This document shows positions 10,045 through 17,136 of a stretch of 64,000 nt of DNA, one piece after another. Source of the stretch: Thermus parvatiensis (lineage in GTDB: Bacteria; Deinococcota; Deinococci; Deinococcales; Thermaceae); NCBI RefSeq assembly GCF_001535545.1, contig NZ_CP014141.1, forward strand, positions 1,302,001 to 1,366,000. The letters are read 5' to 3'. The position numbers and the translations under genes are program-made. The notes under the pieces are model-generated. The model was not told the DNA's origin, did not search any database, and saw only the letters and a list, made by a program, of their open reading frames with translations. The stretch's first letter is position 1. Every line of letters begins with the position of its first letter.

Positions 10045-10073
10045 AGGGTAGCATCATTTGAGCTAATGGTCAA
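10045..10073 (-). promoter_or_regulatory. Promoter and candidate SmtB operator for the P-type ATPase gene
   Basis: On the minus strand, -35 TTGACC (10073-10068) and -10 TACCCT (10050-10045) are separated by exactly 17 bp. The ATG at 10038 is 6 bases past the -10, so the transcript should be leaderless. An imperfect inverted repeat, TTGACCATTAGCTCAA, covers the -35 and spacer and is a candidate operator for the adjacent ArsR/SmtB repressor. The -35 overlaps the repressor's stop codon. Confidence 0.75.
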
Positions 10074-10414
10074 GTGTTTTCTTCTGCGTGCTCCAAGGCC
10101 AGCTCCAACAGGCGGGCCACATGGGCGTCGGCCAGGCGGTAGTAGACCTGCTTCCCCTCCCGGCGGAAGGCCACCAGCCGGGCCTGGCGCAAGCGCCTAA
10201 GCTGGTGGCTCACCGCAGAAACAGAAACCCCCGCCAAAAGGGCCAGGTCGCACACGCAAAGCTCCCCCGCCGCCTTCAGGGCGAGGAGGAGGCGCATGCG
10301 GGTGGGGTCGGAAAGGGCTTTGAGGAGGAGGGTGGCCTCCTGCAAAACCTCCTCCTCGGGCAGGGCGGCGCGGGCCACCTCCACCCGCTCGGGTGGACCT
10401 CGTAGACCCCGCAA
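10070..10414 (-). CDS. ArsR/SmtB-family metal-sensing repressor
   Basis: 114 residues with a winged helix-turn-helix core (recognition helix about 62-78, VSVSAVSHQLRRL). Two metal sites can be read: the alpha-3 pair ELCVCDLA (Cys53, Cys55) as in CadC/ArsR types, and the alpha-5 site Asp96-x-His98-x10-His109-x2-Glu112, which exactly fits the SmtB/CzrA zinc motif. It should release the ATPase promoter when loaded with metal. The start is uncertain: TTG at 10414, or a GTG about ten codons inside. It begins 6 bp after the pdxS stop and may also be read from the pdxS transcript. Confidence 0.92.
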   Translation of the reverse strand: MRGLRGPPERVEVARAALPEEEVLQEATLLLKALSDPTRMRLLLALKAAGELCVCDLALLAGVSVSAVSHQLRRLRQARLVAFRREGKQVYYRLADAHVARLLELALEHAEENT

Positions 10415-10420
10415 ACCGCC

Positions 10421-11302
10421 CTACCAGCCCCGCTTGGCAAGCCTTTCCTCCTCCTTGAGCTGGTCCAGGTTGATGCCCACCATGGGCTCGCCCAGGTCCT
10501 CGCTGACCTCGGCCAGGACCTCGGGGTCGTTGTAGTGGGTTACAGCCCGCACGATGGCCCGGGCCCGCTTCTTGGGGTCCCCGGACTTGAAGATGCCGCT
10601 CCCCACGAAGACCCCGTCCATGCCCAGGTGCATCATGAGGGCGGCGTCGGCGGGGGTGGCGATGCCGCCGGCGGCGAAGTTCACCACGGGAAGCCGGCCG
10701 TGCTCGTGGACCCACTTCACAAGCTCATAGGGAGCCCCGATCTCCTTGGCGTAGGCCATGAGCTCGTCCTCCCTGAGGGACTGGACATAACGGATCTCCT
10801 TCCACATGGTGCGGGCGTGGCGCACCGCCTCCACCACGTTGCCCGTGCCCGCCTCCCCCTTGGTGCGGATCATGGCCGCCCCCTCGGCGATGCGCCTCAG
10901 GGCCTCCCCCAGGTTCCTCGCCCCGCAGACGAAGGGCACCTTGAACTTCCACTTGTCAATGTGGTGCTCCTCGTCGGCGGGGGTCAGCACCTCGGACTCG
11001 TCAATGAAGTCCACCCCGATGGCCTCGAGGATCATGGCCTCCACGAAGTGCCCAATCCTCACCTTGGCCATGACGGGAATGGACACCGCAGCCATAATCT
11101 CCTTGATGATCTTGGGGTCGGACATGCGGGCCACGCCCCCCTGGGCGCGGATGTCGGCGGGGACCCGCTCCAAGGCCATCACCGCCACCGCCCCCGCCTC
11201 CTCGGCGATCACCGCCTGCTCCGGGGTGGTCACGTCCATGATCACCCCGCCCTTGAACATCTCGGCAAAGCCCGTCTTGATCTGGAAGGTTCCCTTCTCC
11301 AT
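10421..11302 (-). CDS. pdxS: Pyridoxal 5'-phosphate synthase, synthase subunit PdxS
   Basis: 293 residues from ATG 11302 ([19 protein letters not shown]), chosen because GGAGGG lies just upstream and the protein then has the family length. The TIM-barrel enzyme builds PLP from ribose 5-phosphate, glyceraldehyde 3-phosphate and PdxT-derived ammonia. Conserved stretches include [25 protein letters not shown] (active-site Lys), [14 protein letters not shown] and [20 protein letters not shown] box upstream may be the -35. Its partner pdxT is displaced about 2.6 kb downstream by the metal cassette. Confidence 0.97.
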   Translation of the reverse strand: MEKGTFQIKTGFAEMFKGGVIMDVTTPEQAVIAEEAGAVAVMALERVPADIRAQGGVARMSDPKIIKEIMAAVSIPVMAKVRIGHFVEAMILEAIGVDFIDESEVLTPADEEHHIDKWKFKVPFVCGARNLGEALRRIAEGAAMIRTKGEAGTGNVVEAVRHARTMWKEIRYVQSLREDELMAYAKEIGAPYELVKWVHEHGRLPVVNFAAGGIATPADAALMMHLGMDGVFVGSGIFKSGDPKKRARAIVRAVTHYNDPEVLAEVSEDLGEPMVGINLDQLKEEERLAKRGW

Positions 11303-11355
11303 CCCGCCCTCCATCCTCAAGCTTACCGCTCCCAAGGTCAAGGGGCCTTTACGAA

Positions 11356-11380
11356 GCCCGGGGGCCTTGCACCCCCGGGC
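11356..11380 (-). terminator. Perfect 9-bp hairpin after the M23 peptidase gene
   Basis: GCCCGGGGG and CCCCCGGGC form a perfect stem around a 7-base loop, 15 bases past the peptidase stop and upstream of pdxS. It lacks a downstream T-tract, so it may terminate inefficiently or only stabilise a 3' end. Confidence 0.5.
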
Positions 11381-11394
11381 CCTGGAGCCCCCCC

Positions 11395-12606
11395 TTAGGG
11401 CAGGTAACTCAAAGGATTTTTAACAATGCCATTGACCCGTACCTCAAAGTGGAGGTGGGACCCCGTGGACCAGCCCGTGGAACCCACGTAGCCGACGACC
11501 TCCCCCGCCTCCACCCACTGCCCGGGGCGCACGGCGATGCGGGACATGTGGGCGTAGAGGGTCTCCAGGCCACCCCCGTGGTCCAGGACCACGTGGAAGC
11601 CGTAGCCCACCGAGCTCCAGCCCGCCACCTCCACGCGGCCCGCCTTGGCGGCGTAGATGGGCGTGCCCGTGGGGGCGGCCAAATCAAGCCCCGTGTGAAA
11701 GCGCTGGAAGGGCGTCCGCCCTCCGAAATAGGTGGTGATGCGGAAGCTGAAAAGGGGCCAGCGCATCCCCCCTTCCCGGTAGCTCACCCGGCGCACTTGA
11801 GGGCGCACCGCCTGCGCCTGACGGGTCTGGGCCTGGCGCAGGGCCTGCTGCCGCCTGCGCTCCTCCGCCAAGCGCCTAAGCTCCTCTTGGCGCTTGCGCT
11901 CGGCCTCGAGGCGGGCCCTCCGCTCCGCCTCCTGCTTGGCGAGGAGGCGCTCGTAGGTGGTCTTGGCCTGGACCCCCGGGATGAGGACCCGGTCCCCGGG
12001 GCGGAGGGCCAGGGGGTCCTTCACCCCGTTCGCCCGGGCGAGCTCCACGGGGGAAAGGCCGAAGCGCTCCGCCAAGTCCAAGAGAGTCTGCCCCTCCCCC
12101 AAGGCCACCACGAGCCCTTGGGCCTTCTGAGGGATGTAAAGCTCGCTTCCCACCACCAGCCGGTCCAGGCTCTCTAGGGTCGGGTTGGCGGAAACGAGGT
12201 CCAGAAGGCTCACCCCGAAGCGCTTGGCGATGGCCTCCAGGGTGTCCCCGGGCCGGACGCGGTAGGCCTCCACCCCGGGGGGAAGCCTGGGAGGAGCATC
12301 CGCCTCCTCGTCCACGATGGGGATGAGAAGGCGCTGGCCGGGGTAGAGCCTGGCGTTCTTCAGCCCGCTGGACCAGAGGATGTGCCGCGGATCCACCCCG
12401 AAGCGCCTGGCGATGGCCTCCAAGGCGTCCTCGGGCTTCACCTCGTAGACCACCCAGACCTTGTGGGGGGCCGGGGGGACCTCCACCGCCTTGGGCTCCG
12501 GCCGGGGGATGGGGGAAAGGACCTTGACCTCCATGCCCTTCGCCGCGGGCAGGAGCGCCATAACGCACAATACCCCAACGCACAATACCCCTCGGACAAA
12601 CCGCAA
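11395..12606 (-). CDS. Secreted LysM-repeat M23 (LytM-type) peptidase
   Basis: 403 residues. TTG 12606 is chosen because GGAGGT lies 5 bases upstream. A signal peptide (core [16 protein letters not shown]) is followed by three LysM peptidoglycan-binding repeats (about 52-95, 113-157, 165-210), each with a GDTL- or GQTL-like turn and a YIP/LIP end. A charged Arg/Glu/Gln coiled coil (about 215-270) leads to a LytM domain with [14 protein letters not shown] and HLHFEV, which supply the zinc ligands and active-site His. All key residues are present, so it is probably active on cell-wall cross-bridges or an activator of other amidases. A 15-bp tandem repeat lies in the signal-peptide codons. Confidence 0.9.
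   Translation of the reverse strand: MRFVRGVLCVGVLCVMALLPAAKGMEVKVLSPIPRPEPKAVEVPPAPHKVWVVYEVKPEDALEAIARRFGVDPRHILWSSGLKNARLYPGQRLLIPIVDEEADAPPRLPPGVEAYRVRPGDTLEAIAKRFGVSLLDLVSANPTLESLDRLVVGSELYIPQKAQGLVVALGEGQTLLDLAERFGLSPVELARANGVKDPLALRPGDRVLIPGVQAKTTYERLLAKQEAERRARLEAERKRQEELRRLAEERRRQQALRQAQTRQAQAVRPQVRRVSYREGGMRWPLFSFRITTYFGGRTPFQRFHTGLDLAAPTGTPIYAAKAGRVEVAGWSSVGYGFHVVLDHGGGLETLYAHMSRIAVRPGQWVEAGEVVGYVGSTGWSTGSHLHFEVRVNGIVKNPLSYLP
12562..12591. repeat. Perfect 15-bp tandem duplication in signal-peptide coding DNA
   Basis: The plus-strand unit AACGCACAATACCCC occurs twice head to tail. On the coding strand it gives the repeated peptide [10 protein letters not shown] in the hydrophobic core of the LysM/M23 signal peptide. 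Fifteen bases keep the frame, so copy-number change would lengthen or shorten the core by five residues. Confidence 0.9.
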
Positions 12607-12668
12607 GCTTCACCTCCAGGAGGCCCTAAAGCCGCCCGCATTTTACCAGGGGCCCCGCCCCAAAAGGC

Positions 12669-12692
12669 AAGGGGCGCCCGAAGGCGCCCCTT
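12669..12692 (-). terminator. Intrinsic terminator of ssrA
   Basis: On the minus strand, AAGGGGCGCC-TTCG-GGCGCCCCTT forms a 10-bp stem with a UUCG tetraloop two bases past the tmRNA CCA end. It is followed shortly by CCTTTT. Confidence 0.88.
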
Positions 12693-12694
12693 TG

Positions 12695-13043
12695 TGGTGG
12701 AGGTGGGGGGAGTCGAACCCCCGTCCGAAGGTCCCTACGGCGGGCCTCTACGCGCGTAGTCCGCGTTTCGCATGTCCTCCTGGCTTGGCCCGCGGACGGG
12801 CGGCCAGGAGCGAGCCCTCTTCAAGCTTCGCCCAGGGTTAGAGGGCGTGGCCCCGGGCTAGCCGGGTTTGCGTCCCCGCTTCCGGTGAGCCCCCGGCAGG
12901 GCTACCGGGCGAGGTCGCGGTCATTAAGCCGCGAGACGAAGCTCAGGCTTGGCAGTTATGCCGTTGCGGGTTTTTACGAGGCCACCCGCACCTCGGCGCG
13001 CAGCCACGCCTTCGACGACCCCCGTCGAGACCATTTCACCCCC
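12695..13043 (-). ncRNA. ssrA: Transfer-messenger RNA (tmRNA)
   Basis: 349 nt. The 5' end GGGGGTG pairs over seven bases with CACCTCC, followed by ACCA encoded in the DNA. The 5' segment has the universal GAAATGGTCTCGACGGGGGT pattern and the 3' segment a T-arm with GGTTCGACTCC. The internal reading frame appears to resume at GCC about 90 nt in and gives A-K-P-E-L-R-L-A-A before TAA, ending in the LAA expected for ClpXP-type proteolysis; an A lies four bases before the resume codon as in other tmRNAs. It rescues stalled ribosomes together with SmpB. Its own promoter and terminator flank it. Confidence 0.96.
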
Positions 13044-13081
13044 ACGGGTTTTCAGGCCGGGCTCGGACCGGACCAGCCTTG

Positions 13082-13131
13082 AGTATACCGGACTAAAGGG
13101 GTTGTAGTCAAGGAGGGGGAGGGTGTAAATT
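13082..13131. promoter_or_regulatory. Back-to-back promoters of ssrA (-) and the rimP operon (+)
   Basis: Minus strand: -35 TTGACT (13111-13106), 18-bp spacer, -10 TATACT (13087-13082), reading into ssrA with about a 30-nt 5' leader. Plus strand: a weaker -35 TTGTAG (13102-13107), 18-bp spacer and -10 TAAATT (13126-13131), reading into rimP. The two -35 boxes overlap, so the promoters may compete for polymerase. The ssrA promoter is clear; the rimP one is an inference. Confidence 0.7.
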
Positions 13132-13154
13132 AAAGGCAGTGCTCCCAAGGGCGG

Positions 13155-13174
13155 GGGTGGGTGTAAACCCACCC
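13155..13174 (+). promoter_or_regulatory. Leader hairpin with GTAA loop upstream of rimP
   Basis: GGGTGGGT and ACCCACCC form a perfect 8-bp stem closed by GTAA, a GNRA tetraloop, 30 bases before the rimP start. TTCCTTT follows. It could be an attenuator or a protein- or RNase-recognised leader element of the rimP-nusA-infB operon. Confidence 0.6.
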
Positions 13175-13204
13175 TTCCTTTGTGAAGGGGGCGGGGAGGT
13201 GACC

Positions 13205-13630
13205 GTGGACCTTTGGCAGCTGGTGGAAGAGGCGGTTTCGCCCCTGGGGCTGGACGTCCTCGAGGTCCACTTCGCCCGGGGCGAGCTCCTCGTCCGCCTG
13301 GAGCGGAAGGACGAGCGCCCCATCACCGTGGCCGACCTGGAGGAGGCGAGCCGCCACATCGAGGCCGCCCTAGACCGGGAGGACCCCATCCCGGGAAGCT
13401 ACCGGCTTTTGGTGGAGTCCCCGGGGCCCAAAAGGCCCCTCTTCACCCGGCGGCACTTTGAGCGGTTCCAGGGCCTTAAGGCCAAGGTTCCGGGCCCCGA
13501 GGGCTTCACGGGGCGGATCCTCCGGGTGGAGGGGGAAGAAGTGGTCTTCCAGGTGGGCGACGAGGAGCGGCGCCTTAGGATCGGCACCTTCCGGGCTAAC
13601 CTGGCGGAGTGGCCCGAGGAGCCTAGATAA
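13205..13630 (+). CDS. rimP: Ribosome maturation factor RimP
   Basis: 141 residues from GTG 13205, chosen because GGGGAGGT ends five bases upstream; in-frame codons further up read through the leader hairpin and are unlikely. RimP assists late 30S assembly. The sequence shows the N-terminal alpha/beta domain (DVLEVHFARGELLVRLER, then YRLLVESPGPKRPL) and the C-terminal SH3-like barrel (GRILRVEGEEVVFQVGDEE). It is the first gene of the conserved rimP-nusA-rnpM-infB order, 17 bp before nusA. Confidence 0.93.
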   Translation: MDLWQLVEEAVSPLGLDVLEVHFARGELLVRLERKDERPITVADLEEASRHIEAALDREDPIPGSYRLLVESPGPKRPLFTRRHFERFQGLKAKVPGPEGFTGRILRVEGEEVVFQVGDEERRLRIGTFRANLAEWPEEPR

Positions 13631-13647
13631 AAGGAGGTAGAAACGGG

Positions 13648-14811
13648 ATGAACAGGGAGTTCGTGGAAGCCATGCAGCACTTGGCCTTGGAGCGCGGGGT
13701 CAGCGTGGAGGAGATCCTGGAGGCCTTCAAGGAGGCCCTGCGCAAGGCCTACATCAAGCGGCAAAAGGGGTACAGGAAGGAGGAGATTGACCAGGGGAAA
13801 GGCCCCGAGGTGGACGTCTACATTGACCCGGACTCGGGCCGCATTGAGATGGTGGAGGTCCGGCGGGTGGTGGAGAAGGTGGAGGACCCCGACAAGGAAA
13901 TCGCCCTCGCCGAGGCCCTCCAGTACGACCCCGAGGTCCAGGTGGGGGACGAGATGGAGTTCCCCATCAACCCGGAGGAGCTCTCCCGCATGGCCATCCA
14001 GGACCTGCGCCAGATCCTGACCCAGCGCCTCAAGGAGTCGGAGCGCAACCGGATCTACAACGAGTACAAGGACAAGGAAGGGCAGGTCCTCACCGGGGTG
14101 GTCACCCGGGTGGACAACCGGGGCAACGTCTTCGTGGAGCTGGGCCGGGGCGAGGCCTACCTTCCCCGGAGCGAGCAGATCCCCACGGAGAAGTACCACC
14201 CTGGCCAGCGGATCAAGGTCTACCTGAAAAAGGTGGACAAGTCCGCCAAGGGCCCCTCCCTCCTGGTGAGCCGGGCCCACGAGAAGCTTCTGGAGCACCT
14301 CCTCAAGCAGGAGGTGCCCGAGATCGCCGAAGGCATCGTGGAGATCAAGGCCATTGCCCGGGAGCCCGGCCGCCGGAGCAAGGTGGCGGTCATGAGCCAC
14401 AACCCCAACGTGGACCCCATCGGGGCCTGCATCGGGCACAAGGGCCAGCGCATCCAGGCGGTCTCCGCCGAGCTTGGCCGGGAGAAGGTGGACATCATCC
14501 TGTGGTCCAAGGACCCCAAGGAGTTCATCCGCAACGCCCTCTCTCCCGCCCAGGTGGGCTCTATTGAGCTTGACCCCGAGGCCAAGAAGGCCCGGGTCAA
14601 GGTCTCCAAGGACCAGCACTCCCTGGCCATCGGCACCGGGGGGCAGAACGTCCGCCTGGCCTCCAAGCTCACCGGGTACGACATCCACTTTGAGGAGGCG
14701 GAGATCTCCGACCTGGACGAGGCTTTGCGGCGCGCCGCCGAGGAGGAGGCCGAGGCCCGGGAAAGGAAGGCCCGCGAGGAGTTTGAGAAGCTCTTCCGTG
14801 ACCTCGGATGA
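13648..14811 (+). CDS. nusA: Transcription elongation/termination factor NusA
   Basis: 387 residues. The RNA-polymerase-binding N-terminal domain (about 1-130) is followed by an S1 domain (about 135-200, GVVTRVDNRGNVFVELG). Two KH domains follow, with CIGHKGQRIQ near residue 255 and IGTGGQNVRLASKLTGYDI near 332. The C-terminal acidic repeats of proteobacterial NusA are missing, as is usual outside that group. An AAAGGAGGT Shine-Dalgarno sequence precedes the ATG. The stop overlaps the rnpM start (ATGA). Confidence 0.96.
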   Translation: MNREFVEAMQHLALERGVSVEEILEAFKEALRKAYIKRQKGYRKEEIDQGKGPEVDVYIDPDSGRIEMVEVRRVVEKVEDPDKEIALAEALQYDPEVQVGDEMEFPINPEELSRMAIQDLRQILTQRLKESERNRIYNEYKDKEGQVLTGVVTRVDNRGNVFVELGRGEAYLPRSEQIPTEKYHPGQRIKVYLKKVDKSAKGPSLLVSRAHEKLLEHLLKQEVPEIAEGIVEIKAIAREPGRRSKVAVMSHNPNVDPIGACIGHKGQRIQAVSAELGREKVDIILWSKDPKEFIRNALSPAQVGSIELDPEAKKARVKVSKDQHSLAIGTGGQNVRLASKLTGYDIHFEEAEISDLDEALRRAAEEEAEARERKAREEFEKLFRDLG

Positions 14812-15083
14812 AGCACGTCCCCATCCGCATGTGTGTGGCCTGCCGCCGGAGGCGGCCCAAGGGGGAGCTTCTCCGCATCCTGGTCACGGAGGAGGGCTTC
14901 GTCATCGACCCGAGCGGCAAGCGGCCGGGACGGGGGGCTTACGTCTGCCCCGACAGTCCCGAGTGCCGCTCGGAAAAGCGGCTCCGGCGCTTCGCCGGGG
15001 CCAAGGCCAGGGCCTTGGCCGAGGCCCTGGTCGCTTACCTAGGAGGTGAAGATGGCCAAGGTAAGGATCTACCAGCTGGCTAA
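14808..15083 (+). CDS. rnpM: YlxR-family RNase P modulator RnpM
   Basis: 91 residues. The family signature is complete: PIRMCVACRRRRPKGEL at the N-terminus and GRGAYVCPDSPEC in the middle, giving four cysteines and a basic RNA-binding face. Members of the YlxR/DUF448 family, always between nusA and infB, have been described as RNase P modulators; that role is transferred from homologues. Its last 32 bases overlap infB, whose Shine-Dalgarno sequence lies inside this gene. Confidence 0.92.
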   Translation: MKHVPIRMCVACRRRRPKGELLRILVTEEGFVIDPSGKRPGRGAYVCPDSPECRSEKRLRRFAGAKARALAEALVAYLGGEDGQGKDLPAG

Positions 15084-16767
15084 AGAGCTGGGCATGGAAA
15101 CCCAGGAGCTTTTAGAGCTCCTGGACCAGATGGGGGTGGCCTACAAATCCCACGCCTCCACCCTGGAGGAAAAGGACGCAGAAGCGGTGCGGGAGCTCGT
15201 CAAGGAGCAGCGGGGACTCCAGGAGAAGCTTGCCGAGGAGGAACGCCGCAAAAGCCTTCCCCGGCGCCCTCCCGTGGTGGTCATCATGGGCCACGTGGAC
15301 CACGGGAAGACAACCCTCCTGGACTATCTCCGCAAAAGCCGCATCGCCGAGAAGGAGGCCGGGGGGATCACCCAGCACGTGGGCGCCTTTGAGGTGAAAA
15401 CGCCCCAGGGCACCGTGGTCTTCATTGACACGCCGGGGCACGAGGCCTTCACCACCATCCGGCAGCGTGGGGCCAAGGTGGCGGACATCGCCGTCATCGT
15501 CATCGCCGCCGACGACGGCATCATGCCCCAGACGGAGGAGGCCATCGCCCACGCCAAGGCCGCAGGGGCCAAGCTCATCTTCGCCATCAACAAGATCGAC
15601 CTGCCCCAGGCGGACCCCGAGAAGGTGAAGCGGCAGCTCATGGAGCGGGGCTTCGTCCCCGAGGAGTACGGCGGCGACGCCATCGTCATCCCCATCAGCG
15701 CCAAGACGGGGCAGGGGGTCCAGGACCTCCTGGAGATGATCCTCCTCCTCGCCGAGCTGGAAGACTACCGGGCCGACCCCAACGCCGAGCCCCGGGGGGT
15801 GATCCTGGAGTCCAAGCTGGACAAGCAGGCAGGCATCATCGCCAACATGCTCGTCCAGGAGGGAACCTTCCGGGTGGGGGACTACGTGGTGGCCGGGGAG
15901 GTTTGGGGCCGCATCCGCGCCATGATGGACGCCGACGGCAACCAGCGCAAGGAGGCGGGGCCGGGAAGCGCCGTCCAGGTTTTGGGCTTCCAGGAGCTTC
16001 CCCACGCCGGGGATGTGGTGGAGTGGGTGCCGGACCTCGAGGCCGCCAAGGAGATCGCCGAGGAGCGCAAGGAGGAGAGGAGGGCGCGGGAGGAGGAGGA
16101 GAAGGCCCGCCGCCCCCGGACCATGGCCGAGCTCCTCCGGGCCATACAGGAGGAGGGGAAGAAGGAGCTCAACCTCATCCTCCGGGCCGACACCCAGGGC
16201 TCCTTAGAGGCCATCCAGCATATCCTGGCCCGGGAGAGCACCGAGGACGTGAAGATCAACATCCTTCTCGCCCAAGTGGGCGCCCCCACGGAATCCGACG
16301 TCCTCCTCGCCCAGACGGCGAACGCGGCCATCCTGGCCTTCGGCGTGAACCCGCCGGGCTCGGTGAAGAAGAAGGCGGAGGAGAAGGGGGTCCTCCTCAA
16401 AACCTTCCGCATCATCTACGACCTGGTGGACGAGGTCCGCAACATGGTCAAGGGGCAGAAGGAGCCCCAGTACAAAGAGGAAGTCCTGGGCCAGGCCGAG
16501 GTGCGGGCCATCTTCCGCCTCCCCACGGGCAAGCAGGTGGCGGGGTGCATGGTCACCCAGGGCCGGATCCCGCGGAACGCCGAGGTGCGGGTCCTGAGGG
16601 ACGGCCAGGTGATCTGGCAGGGGCGCATCGCCAGCCTCAAGCGCTTCAAGGAGGACGTGCGGGAGGTGGCCCAGGGCTACGAGTGCGGCATCGGCCTGGA
16701 CGGGTTTGACGACTTCCGGGAAGGGGACGTGATCGAGGCCTTCCAAATGGTGGAGGTCCCCGCCTAA
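15052..16767 (+). CDS. infB: Translation initiation factor IF-2
   Basis: 571 residues from ATG 15052, preceded by AGGAGGT at four bases. It positions initiator tRNA on the 30S subunit and hydrolyses GTP on subunit joining. The short N-terminal domain (about 1-70, MAKVRIYQLAKELGMETQEL) leads to the G domain with GHVDHGKT (80-87), DTPGH (126-130) and NKID (180-183), then domains II to IV ending FREGDVIEAFQMVEVPA. The long N-terminal extension of enteric IF2 is absent, as known for Thermus. Confidence 0.97.
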   Translation: MAKVRIYQLAKELGMETQELLELLDQMGVAYKSHASTLEEKDAEAVRELVKEQRGLQEKLAEEERRKSLPRRPPVVVIMGHVDHGKTTLLDYLRKSRIAEKEAGGITQHVGAFEVKTPQGTVVFIDTPGHEAFTTIRQRGAKVADIAVIVIAADDGIMPQTEEAIAHAKAAGAKLIFAINKIDLPQADPEKVKRQLMERGFVPEEYGGDAIVIPISAKTGQGVQDLLEMILLLAELEDYRADPNAEPRGVILESKLDKQAGIIANMLVQEGTFRVGDYVVAGEVWGRIRAMMDADGNQRKEAGPGSAVQVLGFQELPHAGDVVEWVPDLEAAKEIAEERKEERRAREEEEKARRPRTMAELLRAIQEEGKKELNLILRADTQGSLEAIQHILARESTEDVKINILLAQVGAPTESDVLLAQTANAAILAFGVNPPGSVKKKAEEKGVLLKTFRIIYDLVDEVRNMVKGQKEPQYKEEVLGQAEVRAIFRLPTGKQVAGCMVTQGRIPRNAEVRVLRDGQVIWQGRIASLKRFKEDVREVAQGYECGIGLDGFDDFREGDVIEAFQMVEVPA

Positions 16768-16771
16768 GACC

Positions 16772-17050
16772 ATGCTCCGCCTCCTTTTCCTCCTCGCCCT
16801 TTGTCTCTACGGGGCCGAGCGCCTCCCTAAGGCCCCCAAGGGCGCGGAGGGCCTCTTCGCCCCAGGGCCCGTCCTGGCGAAGCAGGAGGAACGAAGCCCC
16901 CTCCTCCCGGCGCTGCCCGTGCCGGAGGCGCGAAGGGGGCTTCTGCCGAAGCCCAAGGCCCCGGCCTTCAGGCCGAAGGCCAAGGAGGGCTTCGCCAAGG
17001 CCGAAAAGCTTTTCCTCCTCTTCGCCCGGCTACAGCTGGAGGGGGGTTAG
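16772..17050 (+). CDS. Small secreted or membrane-anchored protein, unknown
   Basis: 92 residues beginning four bases after infB. A short hydrophobic N-terminus (MLRLLFLLALCLYGAERL) could be a signal peptide or anchor. The rest is rich in Pro, Lys and Ala with repeated PK/PKA dipeptides and ends in a short helix, LFLLFARLQLEGG. No family is recognised. Its position between infB and secDF and the lack of its own promoter suggest co-transcription. Base composition matches the neighbours. Confidence 0.6.
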   Translation: MLRLLFLLALCLYGAERLPKAPKGAEGLFAPGPVLAKQEERSPLLPALPVPEARRGLLPKPKAPAFRPKAKEGFAKAEKLFLLFARLQLEGG

Positions 17051-17136
17051 GCGCCACTCCCCAGGGAACGTCTTGCGGCAAAGGCGGCAAAAGGCGTACG
17101 GACTGCGGCGCGTGACGCGCACCTAAGGGGAAGCGC

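Noticed and set aside
12885..13172. Short frames on both strands at 12.9-13.2 kb
   Set aside because: They lie in the tmRNA gene and its promoter; the RNA features are much stronger.
13399..14688. 429-codon open frame antisense to nusA and rimP
   Set aside because: Low-complexity His/Leu/Gly/Val protein exactly opposite conserved genes; long antisense frames are expected in very GC-rich DNA.
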